Positions 1 to 7,960 are shown, counted from the stretch's first letter. The stretch is DNA of 25,834 nt from Actinomycetota bacterium (GCA_030838265.1 JAUTXA010000292.1:1-25834), one strand, 5' to 3'. Notes: generated by a model from the letters alone, not told the origin. Made by a program: numbers and translations.

Positions 1-1107
1 CGCTTCGACGAGCTGCCCAAGCCCCGTGAGATCTACGAGTTCCTGAACGACTACGTCATCGGCCAGGACCACGCCAAGAAGATCCTCTCCGTCGCCGTCT
101 ACAACCACTACAAGCGGGTGCAGGCCGGCAGCTACCACGACGCCGAGGTCGAGCTGGCCAAGTCGAACATCATGCTCATCGGGCCGACCGGGTGCGGCAA
201 GACCTACCTGGCCCAGACGCTGGCCCGCATGCTCAACGTCCCCTTCGCCATCGCCGACGCCACCGCGCTGACCGAGGCGGGCTACGTGGGCGAGGACGTC
301 GAGAACATCCTCCTCAAGCTGATCCAGGCCGCCGACTACGACGTCAAGAAGGCCGAGACCGGCATCATCTACATCGACGAGATCGACAAGATCGCCCGCA
401 AGAGCGAGAACCCGTCGATCACGCGGGACGTGTCGGGCGAGGGCGTGCAGCAGGCCCTGCTCAAGATCCTCGAGGGCACCACCGCCTCGGTGCCCCCCCA
501 AGGCGGGCGCAAGCACCCCCACCAAGAGTTCATCCAGATCGACACCACCAACATCCTGTTCATCTGCGGCGGTGCCTTCGCCGGCATCGAGAAGATCATC
601 GAGAGCCGGACGGGCAAGAAGGGCATCGGGTTCCGGGCCGAGATCCACCGCAGCAGCGAGCGCGACCTGGGAGACCTGCTCAAGCAGGTGGCGCCCGAAG
701 ACCTCCTCAAGTTCGGCCTCATCCCTGAGTTCGTGGGCCGTCTCCCCGTGATCGGTGCCGTGTCGAACCTCGACAAGACGGCGCTCGTCCGCATCCTGAT
801 GGAGCCCAAGAACGCGGTGGTGAAGCAGTACCAGCGCATGTTCGACCTCGACAACGTCGAGCTCGAGATGAGCGACGATGCCCTGGAGGCGGTGGCCGAG
901 CAGGCCCTGCTCCGAGGCACGGGCGCCCGCGGCCTGCGCGCCATCCTCGAAGAGGTGCTCCTCGAGGTCATGTACGACCTGCCGAGCCGCACCGACATCG
1001 GCAAGTGCCTCATCGACCGCTCCGTCGTGCTCGACCGGGTGAACCCCACCCTCGTCCCCCGCACCGAGGGCACCGAAGAGAAGCGCCCCCGCCGGGCTGC
1101 CTCCTAG
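1..1107 (+). CDS. clpX: ATP-dependent Clp protease ATP-binding subunit ClpX (5' end outside the window)
   Basis: AAA+ unfoldase that recognises substrates and threads them into the ClpP peptidase in the cytoplasm. The frame is open from base 1, so the gene starts upstream. The 368 visible residues begin just after the usual N-terminal zinc-binding domain, at PREIYEFLNDYVIGQ. Seen in order: Walker A GPTGCGKT (fragment residues 61-68), pore loop GYVGED, Walker B IIYIDEID, the IGF loop in KKGIGFRAEI that docks on ClpP, the box GLIPEFVGRLPV, and sensor-2 GARGLR. The C-terminus is Lys/Arg-rich and ends at TAG. An internal GTG at 118 is not the real start, because the upstream codons are also ClpX-like. 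A 34-bp palindrome follows the stop. In Streptomyces clpX also precedes valS-folC-ndk, which matches this locus. Confidence 0.97.
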   Translation, partial: RFDELPKPREIYEFLNDYVIGQDHAKKILSVAVYNHYKRVQAGSYHDAEVELAKSNIMLIGPTGCGKTYLAQTLARMLNVPFAIADATALTEAGYVGEDVENILLKLIQAADYDVKKAETGIIYIDEIDKIARKSENPSITRDVSGEGVQQALLKILEGTTASVPPQGGRKHPHQEFIQIDTTNILFICGGAFAGIEKIIESRTGKKGIGFRAEIHRSSERDLGDLLKQVAPEDLLKFGLIPEFVGRLPVIGAVSNLDKTALVRILMEPKNAVVKQYQRMFDLDNVELEMSDDALEAVAEQALLRGTGARGLRAILEEVLLEVMYDLPSRTDIGKCLIDRSVVLDRVNPTLVPRTEGTEEKRPRRAAS

Positions 1108-1122
1108 CCCTCGCGGTTCTCA

Positions 1123-1156
1123 TTGCCACTACCGCCATATATGGCGGTAGTGGCAA
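1123..1156. terminator. 34-bp perfect palindrome, probable clpX terminator or stem
   Basis: Two 17-base arms (TTGCCACTACCGCCATA and its exact complement) meet with no spacer, centred between 1139 and 1140. The site lies 15 bases after the clpX stop, where a terminator is expected. No T-tract follows, so it is not a classical intrinsic terminator. It could stabilise the 3' end, terminate by a U-less mechanism, or bind a dimeric protein. The symmetry is seen directly; the function is inferred. Confidence 0.6.
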
Positions 1157-1193
1157 GAAGTTCGTCCGGCGAGCGCGCCAGCCCCTCGGTGTT

Positions 1194-1199
1194 TAGGCT
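1194..1199 (+). promoter_or_regulatory. Possible -10 box TAGGCT upstream of the Lys/Ala-rich gene
   Basis: TAGGCT matches the actinobacterial -10 pattern TANNNT. It would give a short leader carrying the GGAGAGG ribosome binding site at 1211-1217. No convincing -35 box was seen. Confidence 0.35.
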
Positions 1200-1225
1200 G
1201 TGGCCCTGAGGGAGAGGTGACCACC

Positions 1226-1876
1226 ATGGCCAAGGCTCTGAAGTTCGCGTTCCTGAGCGGGGTGGCCGGCGCCGGCTACGCCGTGTACTCGTCCCGCACC
1301 ACGCCCACCACCGATGCCAACGGCACCGGCGAGCAGACCCGTGAGGATCTCGCCGTGACCGCGGCCAAGGTCGGCGCCGGCGCGGCCGGGGCTGGGCTGG
1401 TGGTCGGCTTCGTGCTCGACCGGCGGGGCAGCAAGCGGCGCAAGCGGAAGGCTCTCAAGGCCCTCAACAAGGCCAAGGCCAAGAGCGGCAAGAAGCTGGG
1501 CCAGGCCCAGAAGGCGGTCAAGGCCTCGAAGAAGGATCTGAAGAAGGCGGCGAAGAAGGTCGGCAAGGCCGGAGGGTTCGCCGAGGCCGCCAAGTTGGCC
1601 AAGCCCGCTCTCGACTCGGCCATCGAGGCCATGGGCCACGCCGCCGAGGCCGCCCGGCCCCACGTCGAGCACGCGGCTGTCGTGACCAAGGACGCCGCCA
1701 TCCACTACGCCGAGGTGGCCCGACCCAAGGTCGAGGCCGCGGCCAAGGTGGCCCGCGACAAGGCGTCCGATGCCGCCACCGCGGCCAAGCCGTCGGTCGA
1801 CCGGCTGGCCGACAAGGGCAAGGAGATCCTGGTCGCCGCCGAGTCCAAGCGCCCCATCCTGGTCAAGGTCGCCTAG
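1226..1876 (+). CDS. Lys/Ala-rich membrane-anchored protein with about 22-residue repeats, unknown function
   Basis: I do not recognise this 216-aa protein. ATG 1226 is preferred because GGAGAGG at 1211-1217 sits 8 bases upstream; the in-frame GTG at 1217 overlaps that site. The N-terminus has a hydrophobic stretch (FAFLSGVAGAGYAVYSS) and a second Gly/Ala/Val stretch (VGAGAAGAGLVVGFVL). A strongly basic block of KK/KA repeats follows, recalling histone H1 tails. The C-terminal third has a K/R-P-x-V/L-(D/E) signature recurring at codons 1601, 1655, 1721 and 1787, spaced 18, 22 and 22 residues, typical of amphipathic-helix repeats such as apolipoprotein or LEA-like proteins. It could bind membrane, DNA or polyanions. 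It is followed after 19 bases by the ValRS-like gene and may share its transcript. Confidence 0.75.
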   Translation: MAKALKFAFLSGVAGAGYAVYSSRTTPTTDANGTGEQTREDLAVTAAKVGAGAAGAGLVVGFVLDRRGSKRRKRKALKALNKAKAKSGKKLGQAQKAVKASKKDLKKAAKKVGKAGGFAEAAKLAKPALDSAIEAMGHAAEAARPHVEHAAVVTKDAAIHYAEVARPKVEAAAKVARDKASDAATAAKPSVDRLADKGKEILVAAESKRPILVKVA

Positions 1877-1895
1877 GACTTAGTCTGCGGGGGTC

Positions 1896-3659
1896 GTGGC
1901 CGGCCCTCTGCGCATCATCGCCTCACCTCTCCGCCTGTCGGGTGCGCCCCGTCGCGTCGAGCTCACCACCCTCCTCACCGCTGACGCCATGGCCCGGCAC
2001 CGCCGCCAGTACGGGGACGAGGTGTCGCTGATCGTCACCTCGCTCCCCACCGACGGGGCGACCCAGGCCGCGGTCGACGTCGAGCTGGCCAAGGAGGGCC
2101 ACGACCGGGCCTCGCTGACCCGTGACGAGTTCATCGAGCGAGTGCGCATGGCCGAGGAGGACGGCCGGGAGCGGGTGGCCGCCGACCTCGAGGCCCTGGG
2201 CATCGACCAGGTCAGGGCCGAGCGCGAGCTCGATGCCGACCGTGTCGTCGAGGCGGCCCGCACCGCCTTCGTTCGCCTCTACGAGAGCGGCTCGGTGCGG
2301 CGCGAGCGAGAGGTCATCGGGTCGTGCCCGCGCTGCGCCACCGTGGTGGGCGACGCCGACATCGACGTGGTCGAGGTCGAGGCCGACATCCTGACCGTGC
2401 GCCTCTGGTTCAGCGACGCCTATGGCCACATCGACATCGAGACGGTGACCCCCGAGCTCCTACCGGGCAGCGTGGCCCTCGCCGTCCCCGAGGGCACCGA
2501 GCTCGCCGGGCTCAAGGTCGAGCTACCGCTCGTGGGCGAGGACATCCCGGTGATCGTCGACGCCGCCGTCGACCACCCGACCCTCGTCGTCCCGGGCCAC
2601 GACGACGGCAGCCTCGAGCTGGCCCGACGCCACCGCTTCGCGCCCATCGAGGTGCTCGATGCCGACGGGGTGGTCCGCATGCCCGGTGCCCTCGACGGCC
2701 TCAGCCGCTACGCGGCGCGCACCGCGGCCCGCGACCTGCTGGGGGCCGAGGGCGCCTTGATCGATGCCCGACCCGGTGTCGAGGTGGCCGAGCGCTGCAC
2801 ATGGTGCAGCACCCTGCTCGTGCCCCGGCTGAGCCGCCACTGGTTCCTGCCGTTCCGCGACCTCGAGGTGGCGGCCGCCGACGCCGTCCGCCACGGCACC
2901 TTCGCGCTGGCTCCTCCGGCCGCGACCGACGAGCTCATCGCCAGCGCGGGAGCGGCGGGGGACTGGTGCCTCAGCGAGCAGGTCTGGGCCGGTCAGCCCC
3001 TCCCCGTCTCGCGGTGCCTCGAGTGCCATCACGTCGACGTCTCGGTCGACGTCCCCGCCTCGTGCCGGCGTTGCATGGGAGTGCTCGAGCCCTCGGCCGA
3101 CGTCATCGACCCCCGCTTCGTCGCGGCCCTCGTCCCCCTCGTGGTGGCCGGCTACCCGACGGCCACGCCCGCTCAGCTGCAGGCCGCGGCCGAGGCCACC
3201 ACCCTGGTCGTCGGTCCCGACGACATCGGCGAGTGGGTCATCCCCATGGCCGCCCTCGGCCTCCGGCTGGCCGGCGTCGTCCCATTCACCCGCGTCATCC
3301 TGGCCTGCCGGGCCGAGCGCCTCATCGTCGGCGAGCCCAACGACCCCATCGACCCCGACCCCGACGCCCCCGTCGACGTGGTGACGATGGTGGCCGACCA
3401 CGGACGGGCCGCCAGCCGTCTGGCGCTGCTGCACGGCGACACCTCGGCCGTTCCGGCTGGCCAGGTCGTGCGCCTCTTGGCCGACCCGCCGGTCGGCCGG
3501 GCCTCGACCGCGGCGCTGGCCGGCGACATCGACGAGGCCTTCGAGGCGGGCAGCCCGGCCACCGCCGTCTCGCTGCTCAGCGCCGTCCTGGCCGAAGGCA
3601 TCCCGGTCGGCGAGCGCCCCCGTCTGGCCGAGATCGCCGCCCCCCTCGTAGGGTCCTGA
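1896..3659 (+). CDS. Degenerate valyl-tRNA synthetase paralogue without HIGH and KMSKS
   Basis: This 587-aa protein lies where actinobacteria carry valS, between clpX and folC, and can be followed along ValRS by eye. The segment VDVELAKEG...TRDEFIERV matches the ValRS ELAKEG region, AFVRLYESG matches VFVRLYEEG, LPLVGEDIPVI matches the editing domain, and LVPRLSRHWFLPF and DWCLSEQVWAG match PRLSKQWF and DWCISRQLWWG. Cys pairs C144/C147, C301/C304, C374/C377 and C390/C393 are kept. The HMGH position near the N-terminus reads RRVE, the KMSKS region reads RAERLIVGEP, and the editing motif TTRPET is replaced by ETVTPEL. The C-terminal anticodon-binding domain and tRNA arm are absent (ValRS is usually about 850-900 aa). 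Aminoacylation is therefore very unlikely; a regulatory or binding role is inference. Start GTG 1896 has a weak GC-rich leader. The stop overlaps the folC start (TGATG). Confidence 0.8.
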   Translation: MAGPLRIIASPLRLSGAPRRVELTTLLTADAMARHRRQYGDEVSLIVTSLPTDGATQAAVDVELAKEGHDRASLTRDEFIERVRMAEEDGRERVAADLEALGIDQVRAERELDADRVVEAARTAFVRLYESGSVRREREVIGSCPRCATVVGDADIDVVEVEADILTVRLWFSDAYGHIDIETVTPELLPGSVALAVPEGTELAGLKVELPLVGEDIPVIVDAAVDHPTLVVPGHDDGSLELARRHRFAPIEVLDADGVVRMPGALDGLSRYAARTAARDLLGAEGALIDARPGVEVAERCTWCSTLLVPRLSRHWFLPFRDLEVAAADAVRHGTFALAPPAATDELIASAGAAGDWCLSEQVWAGQPLPVSRCLECHHVDVSVDVPASCRRCMGVLEPSADVIDPRFVAALVPLVVAGYPTATPAQLQAAAEATTLVVGPDDIGEWVIPMAALGLRLAGVVPFTRVILACRAERLIVGEPNDPIDPDPDAPVDVVTMVADHGRAASRLALLHGDTSAVPAGQVVRLLADPPVGRASTAALAGDIDEAFEAGSPATAVSLLSAVLAEGIPVGERPRLAEIAAPLVGS

Positions 3660-5017
3660 TGCCTCCGCCGATGACCCTCGACGAAGCCCTGGCCTACCTC
3701 GAGGACCACATCAACCTCGAGGCCCTGCTGTCGACCACCCGGATCGCCCCGCCCACCCTCGGCCGCATCACCCAGCTCATGCAGCTCATGGACGAGCCCC
3801 AGCGCGCCTACCCCGTCCTGCACCTCACGGGCACCAACGGCAAGGGCTCGACGGCCCGCATCCTCAGCAGCCTGGTGGCGGCCGCCGGTCTGTCGGTCGG
3901 CACCTACACCAGTCCCGACCTCGAACGGGTCAACGAGCGCCTCTCGTGGAACGGCGAGCCCATCTCGGACGGCGCCCTCGCCGAGGTCATCGAGGCCATC
4001 GCCCAGCTCGAGTCGCTGATGGACGCCGCGCCCAGTCGCTTCGAGATCCTCACCGCCGCCGCCTACCGGTGGTTCGCCGACATCGCTGTCGACGTGGCCG
4101 TCGTCGAGGTTGGCCTCGGGGGACGGTGGGACGCCACCAACGTGGCCGACGGGGCGGTCGCCGTGGTCACCAACGTCAGCCTCGACCACGCCGAGCTCCT
4201 CGGCGACACGCTCGAAGCCATCGCCACCGAGAAGTCGGGCATCGTGAAGCCCGGCTCGACCCTGGTGCTGGGCGAGACGACGGCATCGCTCGCCGCCATC
4301 TTCCGAGGGGCCGGGGCCGAACGGGTGTGGCAGCGGGGCGAGGACTACGAGTGCACGGCCAACCGCGTGGCCCACGGTGGACGGCTCGTCTCCATCCGCA
4401 CGCCGGGTGCCACCTACGACGACGTCTTCCTTCCGCTGCACGGGGCCCACCAGGGTGAGAACGCGGCGTGCGCCCTCGCTGCAGCCGAGGCCTTCTTCGA
4501 CGCGCCGCTGGGCGACGACGTTGTCGCCGAGGCCTTCGCCGCCGTCCAGAACCCGGGGCGGATGGAGGTCATGGGCCACCGACCTCTCACCTTGGTCGAC
4601 GGGGCCCACAACCCGGCCGGGGCGCGGGCCGCGGCGGTCACCCTGGCCGACGAGTTCACCACCATCGGGCGGCGTGTCTTCGTCGTCGGGCTGCTCAAGG
4701 GCCGCGAGCCGGGCGAGATGCTCGCCGCCCTCGGCGTCACGGCGGGCGACACCGTCATCGCCTGCGCCCCGCCCTCGCCCCGCGCCCTCGACCCCGCCGA
4801 GGTGGCCGCGGCCGCCCGGGCCCTCGGGGCCGACGCCGAGGTGGCGCCCGGTCCGGCCCCGGCCGTCACCCGGGCCTTCAAGGCGGCCCAGCCCGACGAC
4901 GTCGTCATGGTCGTCGGGTCGCTCTACCTGGTGGGAGCGGCCCGTCCCGTGGTGGCCGCCGCGGTGGCCGCCCGTCCGCCCGCGACCGACACGCCCGTCG
5001 AGGTCGACGTCGACTAA
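3659..5017 (+). CDS. folC: Bifunctional folylpolyglutamate synthase / dihydrofolate synthase
   Basis: Mur-ligase-family enzyme that adds glutamate to dihydropteroate or folates using ATP, in the cytoplasm. The 452-aa length is normal. Seen in order: P-loop HLTGTNGKGSTARI, YTSPDLERVNERL, the VVEVGLGGRWDATN motif, TNVSLDHAELLG, EKSGIVKPG, HQGENAACAL, NPGRMEV and the C-terminal DGAHNPAGA. ATG 3659 overlaps the preceding TGA by one base (TGATG), implying translational coupling to the ValRS-like gene. A second in-frame ATG at 3671 is possible. The frame stays open far upstream inside the ValRS-like gene, but that part is Arg/Pro-rich shadow sequence. Confidence 0.95.
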   Translation: MPPPMTLDEALAYLEDHINLEALLSTTRIAPPTLGRITQLMQLMDEPQRAYPVLHLTGTNGKGSTARILSSLVAAAGLSVGTYTSPDLERVNERLSWNGEPISDGALAEVIEAIAQLESLMDAAPSRFEILTAAAYRWFADIAVDVAVVEVGLGGRWDATNVADGAVAVVTNVSLDHAELLGDTLEAIATEKSGIVKPGSTLVLGETTASLAAIFRGAGAERVWQRGEDYECTANRVAHGGRLVSIRTPGATYDDVFLPLHGAHQGENAACALAAAEAFFDAPLGDDVVAEAFAAVQNPGRMEVMGHRPLTLVDGAHNPAGARAAAVTLADEFTTIGRRVFVVGLLKGREPGEMLAALGVTAGDTVIACAPPSPRALDPAEVAAAARALGADAEVAPGPAPAVTRAFKAAQPDDVVMVVGSLYLVGAARPVVAAAVAARPPATDTPVEVDVD

Positions 5018-5038
5018 GGGCGGTGGCAGCGCGGCGGC

Positions 5039-5044
5039 TACCTT
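5039..5044 (+). promoter_or_regulatory. -10-like box TACCTT for leaderless ndk
   Basis: TACCTT ends 8 bases before the ndk ATG, and no Shine-Dalgarno lies between. This geometry puts the transcript start at or next to the start codon, as in leaderless actinobacterial genes. No clear -35 box was seen. Confidence 0.45.
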
Positions 5045-5052
5045 GCGGGCCC

Positions 5053-5460
5053 ATGGATCGCACCCTCGTCATCTGCAAGCCCGACGCCGTCGAGCGAGGC
5101 CTGGTCGGCCAGATCGTCGACCGCATCGAGCGCAAGGGCCTCAAGATCGCGGCCGCCGAGCTGCGCACCATCGACAAGGAGACAGCGGGCCGGCACTACG
5201 CCGAGCACGACGGCAAGCCCTTCTACGACGAGCTCGTCACCTTCATCACCCGCAGCCCCGCCTTGGTGATGGTGGTCGAGGGTCCGGGCGACACCTTCAA
5301 GGTGCTCCGCACGCTCATCGGCGCCACCAACCCGAAGGAGGCGGCGCCCGGCACCATCCGCGGCGACCTGGCCATCGAGACGGGTGAGAACCTCGTCCAT
5401 GGGTCCGATTCGCCCGAATCGGCGGAGCGCGAGATCGGGATCTTCTTCCCGAACCTCTAG
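5053..5460 (+). CDS. ndk: Nucleoside diphosphate kinase
   Basis: Transfers the gamma phosphate between NTPs and NDPs through a phospho-histidine, balancing nucleotide pools. At 135 aa it is standard length. The N-terminus RTLVICKPDAVERGLVG is diagnostic. The active-site segment NLVHGSDSPESAEREI contains the catalytic His and the SDS motif. It stands 35 bases after folC with its own probable -10 box, so it may be transcribed separately. It ends in TAG. Confidence 0.97.
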   Translation: MDRTLVICKPDAVERGLVGQIVDRIERKGLKIAAAELRTIDKETAGRHYAEHDGKPFYDELVTFITRSPALVMVVEGPGDTFKVLRTLIGATNPKEAAPGTIRGDLAIETGENLVHGSDSPESAEREIGIFFPNL

Positions 5461-5515
5461 GTCGGGGCCGACGAGGCCGGCCGAGGGCGAGGTGGCACAG
5501 GTGGGGTCGACCCCG

Positions 5516-5521
5516 TAGCCT
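5516..5521 (+). promoter_or_regulatory. Possible -10 box TAGCCT for the mreB operon
   Basis: The 102-base gap between ndk and mreB contains TAGCCT, giving a leader of about 35 bases that carries TAGGAGG (5547-5553) nine bases before the GTG start. This is a strong Shine-Dalgarno, unlike the leaderless neighbours. The promoter call is tentative because no -35 was identified. Confidence 0.35.
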
Positions 5522-5562
5522 TGAGCGCTACCTCCGGCGACGCTTCTAGGAGGCCCCTCCGC

Positions 5563-6609
5563 GTGTCCGACAATCTCTTCTCGAATTTCCTCGGCCGTGA
5601 CATGGCCGTCGATCTCGGCACAGCCAACACCCTGGTGTACGTCCGCGGGCGCGGCATCGTGCTCAACGAGCCCTCGGTGGTCGCGGTCAACGTCAAGGAC
5701 GGCCGTCCTCTCGCCGTCGGGGCCGAGGCCAAGCGCATGATCGGGCGGACCCCCAGCCACATCCAGGCCATCCGCCCCTTGAAGGACGGCGTCATCGCCG
5801 ACTTCGAGATCTGCGAGAAGATGCTGCGCTACTTCATCTCCCGGGTCTACGGCCACCGCCGCTTCGCCCGCGGCCCCCGCATGGTGATCTGCGTCCCGTC
5901 CGGCATCACCGGGGTCGAGAAGCGAGCCGTGCAGGAAGCGGCCGAGTACGCCGGCGCCCGCAAGCCCGTCTACATCATCGAAGAGCCCATGGCCGCGGCC
6001 ATCGGCGCCGGGCTGCCCGTCCACGAGCCCACCGGCAACATGGTGGTCGACATCGGCGGCGGCACCACCGAGGTGGCGGTCATCTCGCTGGGCGGGATGG
6101 TGACGAGCCAGTCCGTCCGCATCGGTGGCGACGAGCTCGACGACGGCATCATCCAGTACATCAAGAAGGAGTACTCCCTCGCCTTGGGCGAGCGGACGGC
6201 TGAGGAGATCAAGATCGCCCTCGGCTCGGCCTGCCCGCTGCAGGAGGAGCTCCACGCCGAGATCCGCGGCCGCGACCTCATCACCGGCCTGCCCAAGACC
6301 ATCCTCACCACCACCGAGGAGATCCGCGAGGCCATCGAAGAGCCGGTGTCGGCCATCGTCGACGCCGTGAAGGTCACCCTCGACAAGACACCGCCCGAGC
6401 TGGCGGCCGACATCATGGAGCAGGGCATCGTCCTCACTGGTGGCGGCGCGTTGCTGCACGGCCTCGACGCTCGCCTCGAGTCCGAGACGGGGATGCCCAT
6501 CGTGGTGGCCAAGAGCCCGCTCCATTCGGTTGCCATCGGCGGCGGCATGTACCTCGAGGAGTTCTCGGCCCTGAAGGGCGTCCTCGACTCCTCGAACCAC
6601 CACAGCTGA
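5563..6609 (+). CDS. mreB: Rod shape-determining protein MreB
   Basis: Actin-like ATPase whose membrane-bound filaments position the lateral wall synthesis machinery. It is 348 aa, normal length. GTG 5563 is chosen because TAGGAGG lies nine bases upstream and the product begins with SDNLFSNFLGRDMAVDLGTAN; an in-frame TTG at 5521 precedes that ribosome site. Phosphate-1 motif is DLGTANTLVYV, phosphate-2 MVVDIGGGTTEVAVIS, and the adenosine motif is LTGGGALL. It is the first gene of mreB-mreC-mreD-mrdA-rodA. Confidence 0.97.
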   Translation: MSDNLFSNFLGRDMAVDLGTANTLVYVRGRGIVLNEPSVVAVNVKDGRPLAVGAEAKRMIGRTPSHIQAIRPLKDGVIADFEICEKMLRYFISRVYGHRRFARGPRMVICVPSGITGVEKRAVQEAAEYAGARKPVYIIEEPMAAAIGAGLPVHEPTGNMVVDIGGGTTEVAVISLGGMVTSQSVRIGGDELDDGIIQYIKKEYSLALGERTAEEIKIALGSACPLQEELHAEIRGRDLITGLPKTILTTTEEIREAIEEPVSAIVDAVKVTLDKTPPELAADIMEQGIVLTGGGALLHGLDARLESETGMPIVVAKSPLHSVAIGGGMYLEEFSALKGVLDSSNHHS

Positions 6610-6623
6610 GGTAGCCCAGGGTT

Positions 6624-7460
6624 GTGGCTGTCTACCGGCGCACGAGCCGCCCCCGGTTCACGCTGCTGTTGCTGATCCTCACCTCGGTCACCCTGCTCAC
6701 CCTCAGCCAGCGGGGGAGCACGAGCGGCGTCATCGGGGCCGTGCGCAGCGGGGCCCGCGACATCTTCGCCCCCGTCCAGCGGGTCGTGACCTCGGCCACC
6801 CGGCCGGTAGGCGACTTCTTCGCCGGCGCCGTCCACTACGGCGACCTGAAGAAGGAGAACGGGCGCCTTCGCCAGCAGCTCAACGAGGAGCAGGGCAAGG
6901 TCCTGCAGGCCACCGACGCCGAGCGCGAGCGCAAGGCCCTGCTCGACCAGCAGAACCTGGCCTACCTCGGTGACATCCCGACCGTGTCGGCGCGCGTCGT
7001 CGATGCCTCGGCCTCGAACTTTCAGCAGACCATCGAGATCGACCAGGGCCGCAGCTCGGGTGTGGCCAAGGACATGCCCGTCGTCTCCGGCGCCGGGCTG
7101 GTGGGTCGCGTGATCGAGGTGTCCCGCACCCGCGCCGTCGTGCTGCTGATCACCGACCCCACCTCGGCCGTCGGCGTCCGGCTCACCGGCTCGGGCGACG
7201 TGGGGGTGGGGTCGGGGGAAGGCCAGCGCAACCCGCTGTCGGTCGACCTCATCGCCTCGGCGACGGTCGTGAAGAAGGGCGAGACGGTCGTCACCAGCGG
7301 CCTGCAGCAGAGTGTGTTCCCGCCCAGCATCCCGGTCGGCAAGGTGCGAACCATCAAGAAGGTTCCGTCCGCCCTCTTGCAGGACATCACCATCGACCCC
7401 GTCGTCGACCTGAAGCGCCTCACGTTCGTGAAGGTCGTGCAGTGGAGCCCGAGCAAGTGA
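6624..7460 (+). CDS. mreC: Rod shape-determining protein MreC
   Basis: Bitopic periplasmic scaffold that links MreB and MreD to PBP2 and RodA. It is 278 aa from GTG 6624, 14 bases after mreB. An N-terminal transmembrane helix (FTLLLLILTSVTLLTLS, residues about 12-28) is followed by an extracytoplasmic coiled coil (about residues 70-110, rich in Glu/Gln/Lys/Leu). The beta-domain core includes ARVVDASASNFQQTIEIDQG and GLVGRVIEVS. The spacing indicates co-transcription with mreB. Confidence 0.93.
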   Translation: MAVYRRTSRPRFTLLLLILTSVTLLTLSQRGSTSGVIGAVRSGARDIFAPVQRVVTSATRPVGDFFAGAVHYGDLKKENGRLRQQLNEEQGKVLQATDAERERKALLDQQNLAYLGDIPTVSARVVDASASNFQQTIEIDQGRSSGVAKDMPVVSGAGLVGRVIEVSRTRAVVLLITDPTSAVGVRLTGSGDVGVGSGEGQRNPLSVDLIASATVVKKGETVVTSGLQQSVFPPSIPVGKVRTIKKVPSALLQDITIDPVVDLKRLTFVKVVQWSPSK

Positions 7461-7960
7461 CGAGGGCCAAGGTCGGGGCCGTGGTGCTCGTCGCCATCAT
7501 CGTGCAGCGCGTCTTCCTCGACGGCGTCCACCTTGGTGGCAGCCACCTCGACCTGATGCTCCTGTTGCCCATCGCGGCGGGCGTCGCCGCCGGCAGCGAG
7601 ACCGGCGCGGTGGTGGGCTTCGTGGCCGGCGCCGTGGCCGACCTCTTCCTGCCCACGCCCTTCGGCCTGTCGGCTCTCACCTTCAGCCTGCTCGGCTTCG
7701 CCGTCGGGTCGGTGCAGGAGGGCCTGCTGCGGGCCGCCTGGTGGATCACGCCGGTCACCGCCTTCGTGTCGAGCGCGGTCGGGGTCGTGCTCTTCGCCCT
7801 CATCGGCGCCGTCGTCGGCCAGGCCCACTTTGTGCGCCCCGCCCTGCTCGGGATCGCCTTCGTCGTCGCCCTCGGCAACGCCGCGCTGGCCCTGCCGGTC
7901 GTGCGCGTCGTCACTTGGGCCTTGGCCCGGAGCGGCCCGGCCGCCGCCTACGCCCGGTGA
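7457..7960 (+). CDS. mreD: Rod shape-determining protein MreD
   Basis: Small polytopic membrane protein of the elongasome. The start chosen is GTG 7457, which overlaps the mreC TGA as GTGA; an in-frame GTG at 7442 would add five residues. The 167-aa product has four to five hydrophobic helices, including VGAVVLVAIIVQRVFL, LMLLLPIAAGVAAG and the GFVAGAVADLFLPTPFG segment typical of MreD. Its own stop overlaps the next start (GTGA at 7957-7960), so mreC, mreD and mrdA are translationally coupled. Confidence 0.9.
   Translation: MTRAKVGAVVLVAIIVQRVFLDGVHLGGSHLDLMLLLPIAAGVAAGSETGAVVGFVAGAVADLFLPTPFGLSALTFSLLGFAVGSVQEGLLRAAWWITPVTAFVSSAVGVVLFALIGAVVGQAHFVRPALLGIAFVVALGNAALALPVVRVVTWALARSGPAAAYAR

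Noticed and set aside
1217..1225. GTG start for the Lys/Ala-rich protein
   Set aside because: It overlaps the GGAGAGG ribosome site that is correctly spaced for ATG 1226.
2324..3658. Upstream extension of the folC frame by 445 codons
   Set aside because: The extension is Arg/Pro-rich shadow of the ValRS-like gene. The folC-like sequence begins at ATG 3659.
3173..4609. 478-codon minus-strand frame over folC and the ValRS-like gene
   Set aside because: It is antisense to two well-supported genes, and its composition is typical of a shadow frame.
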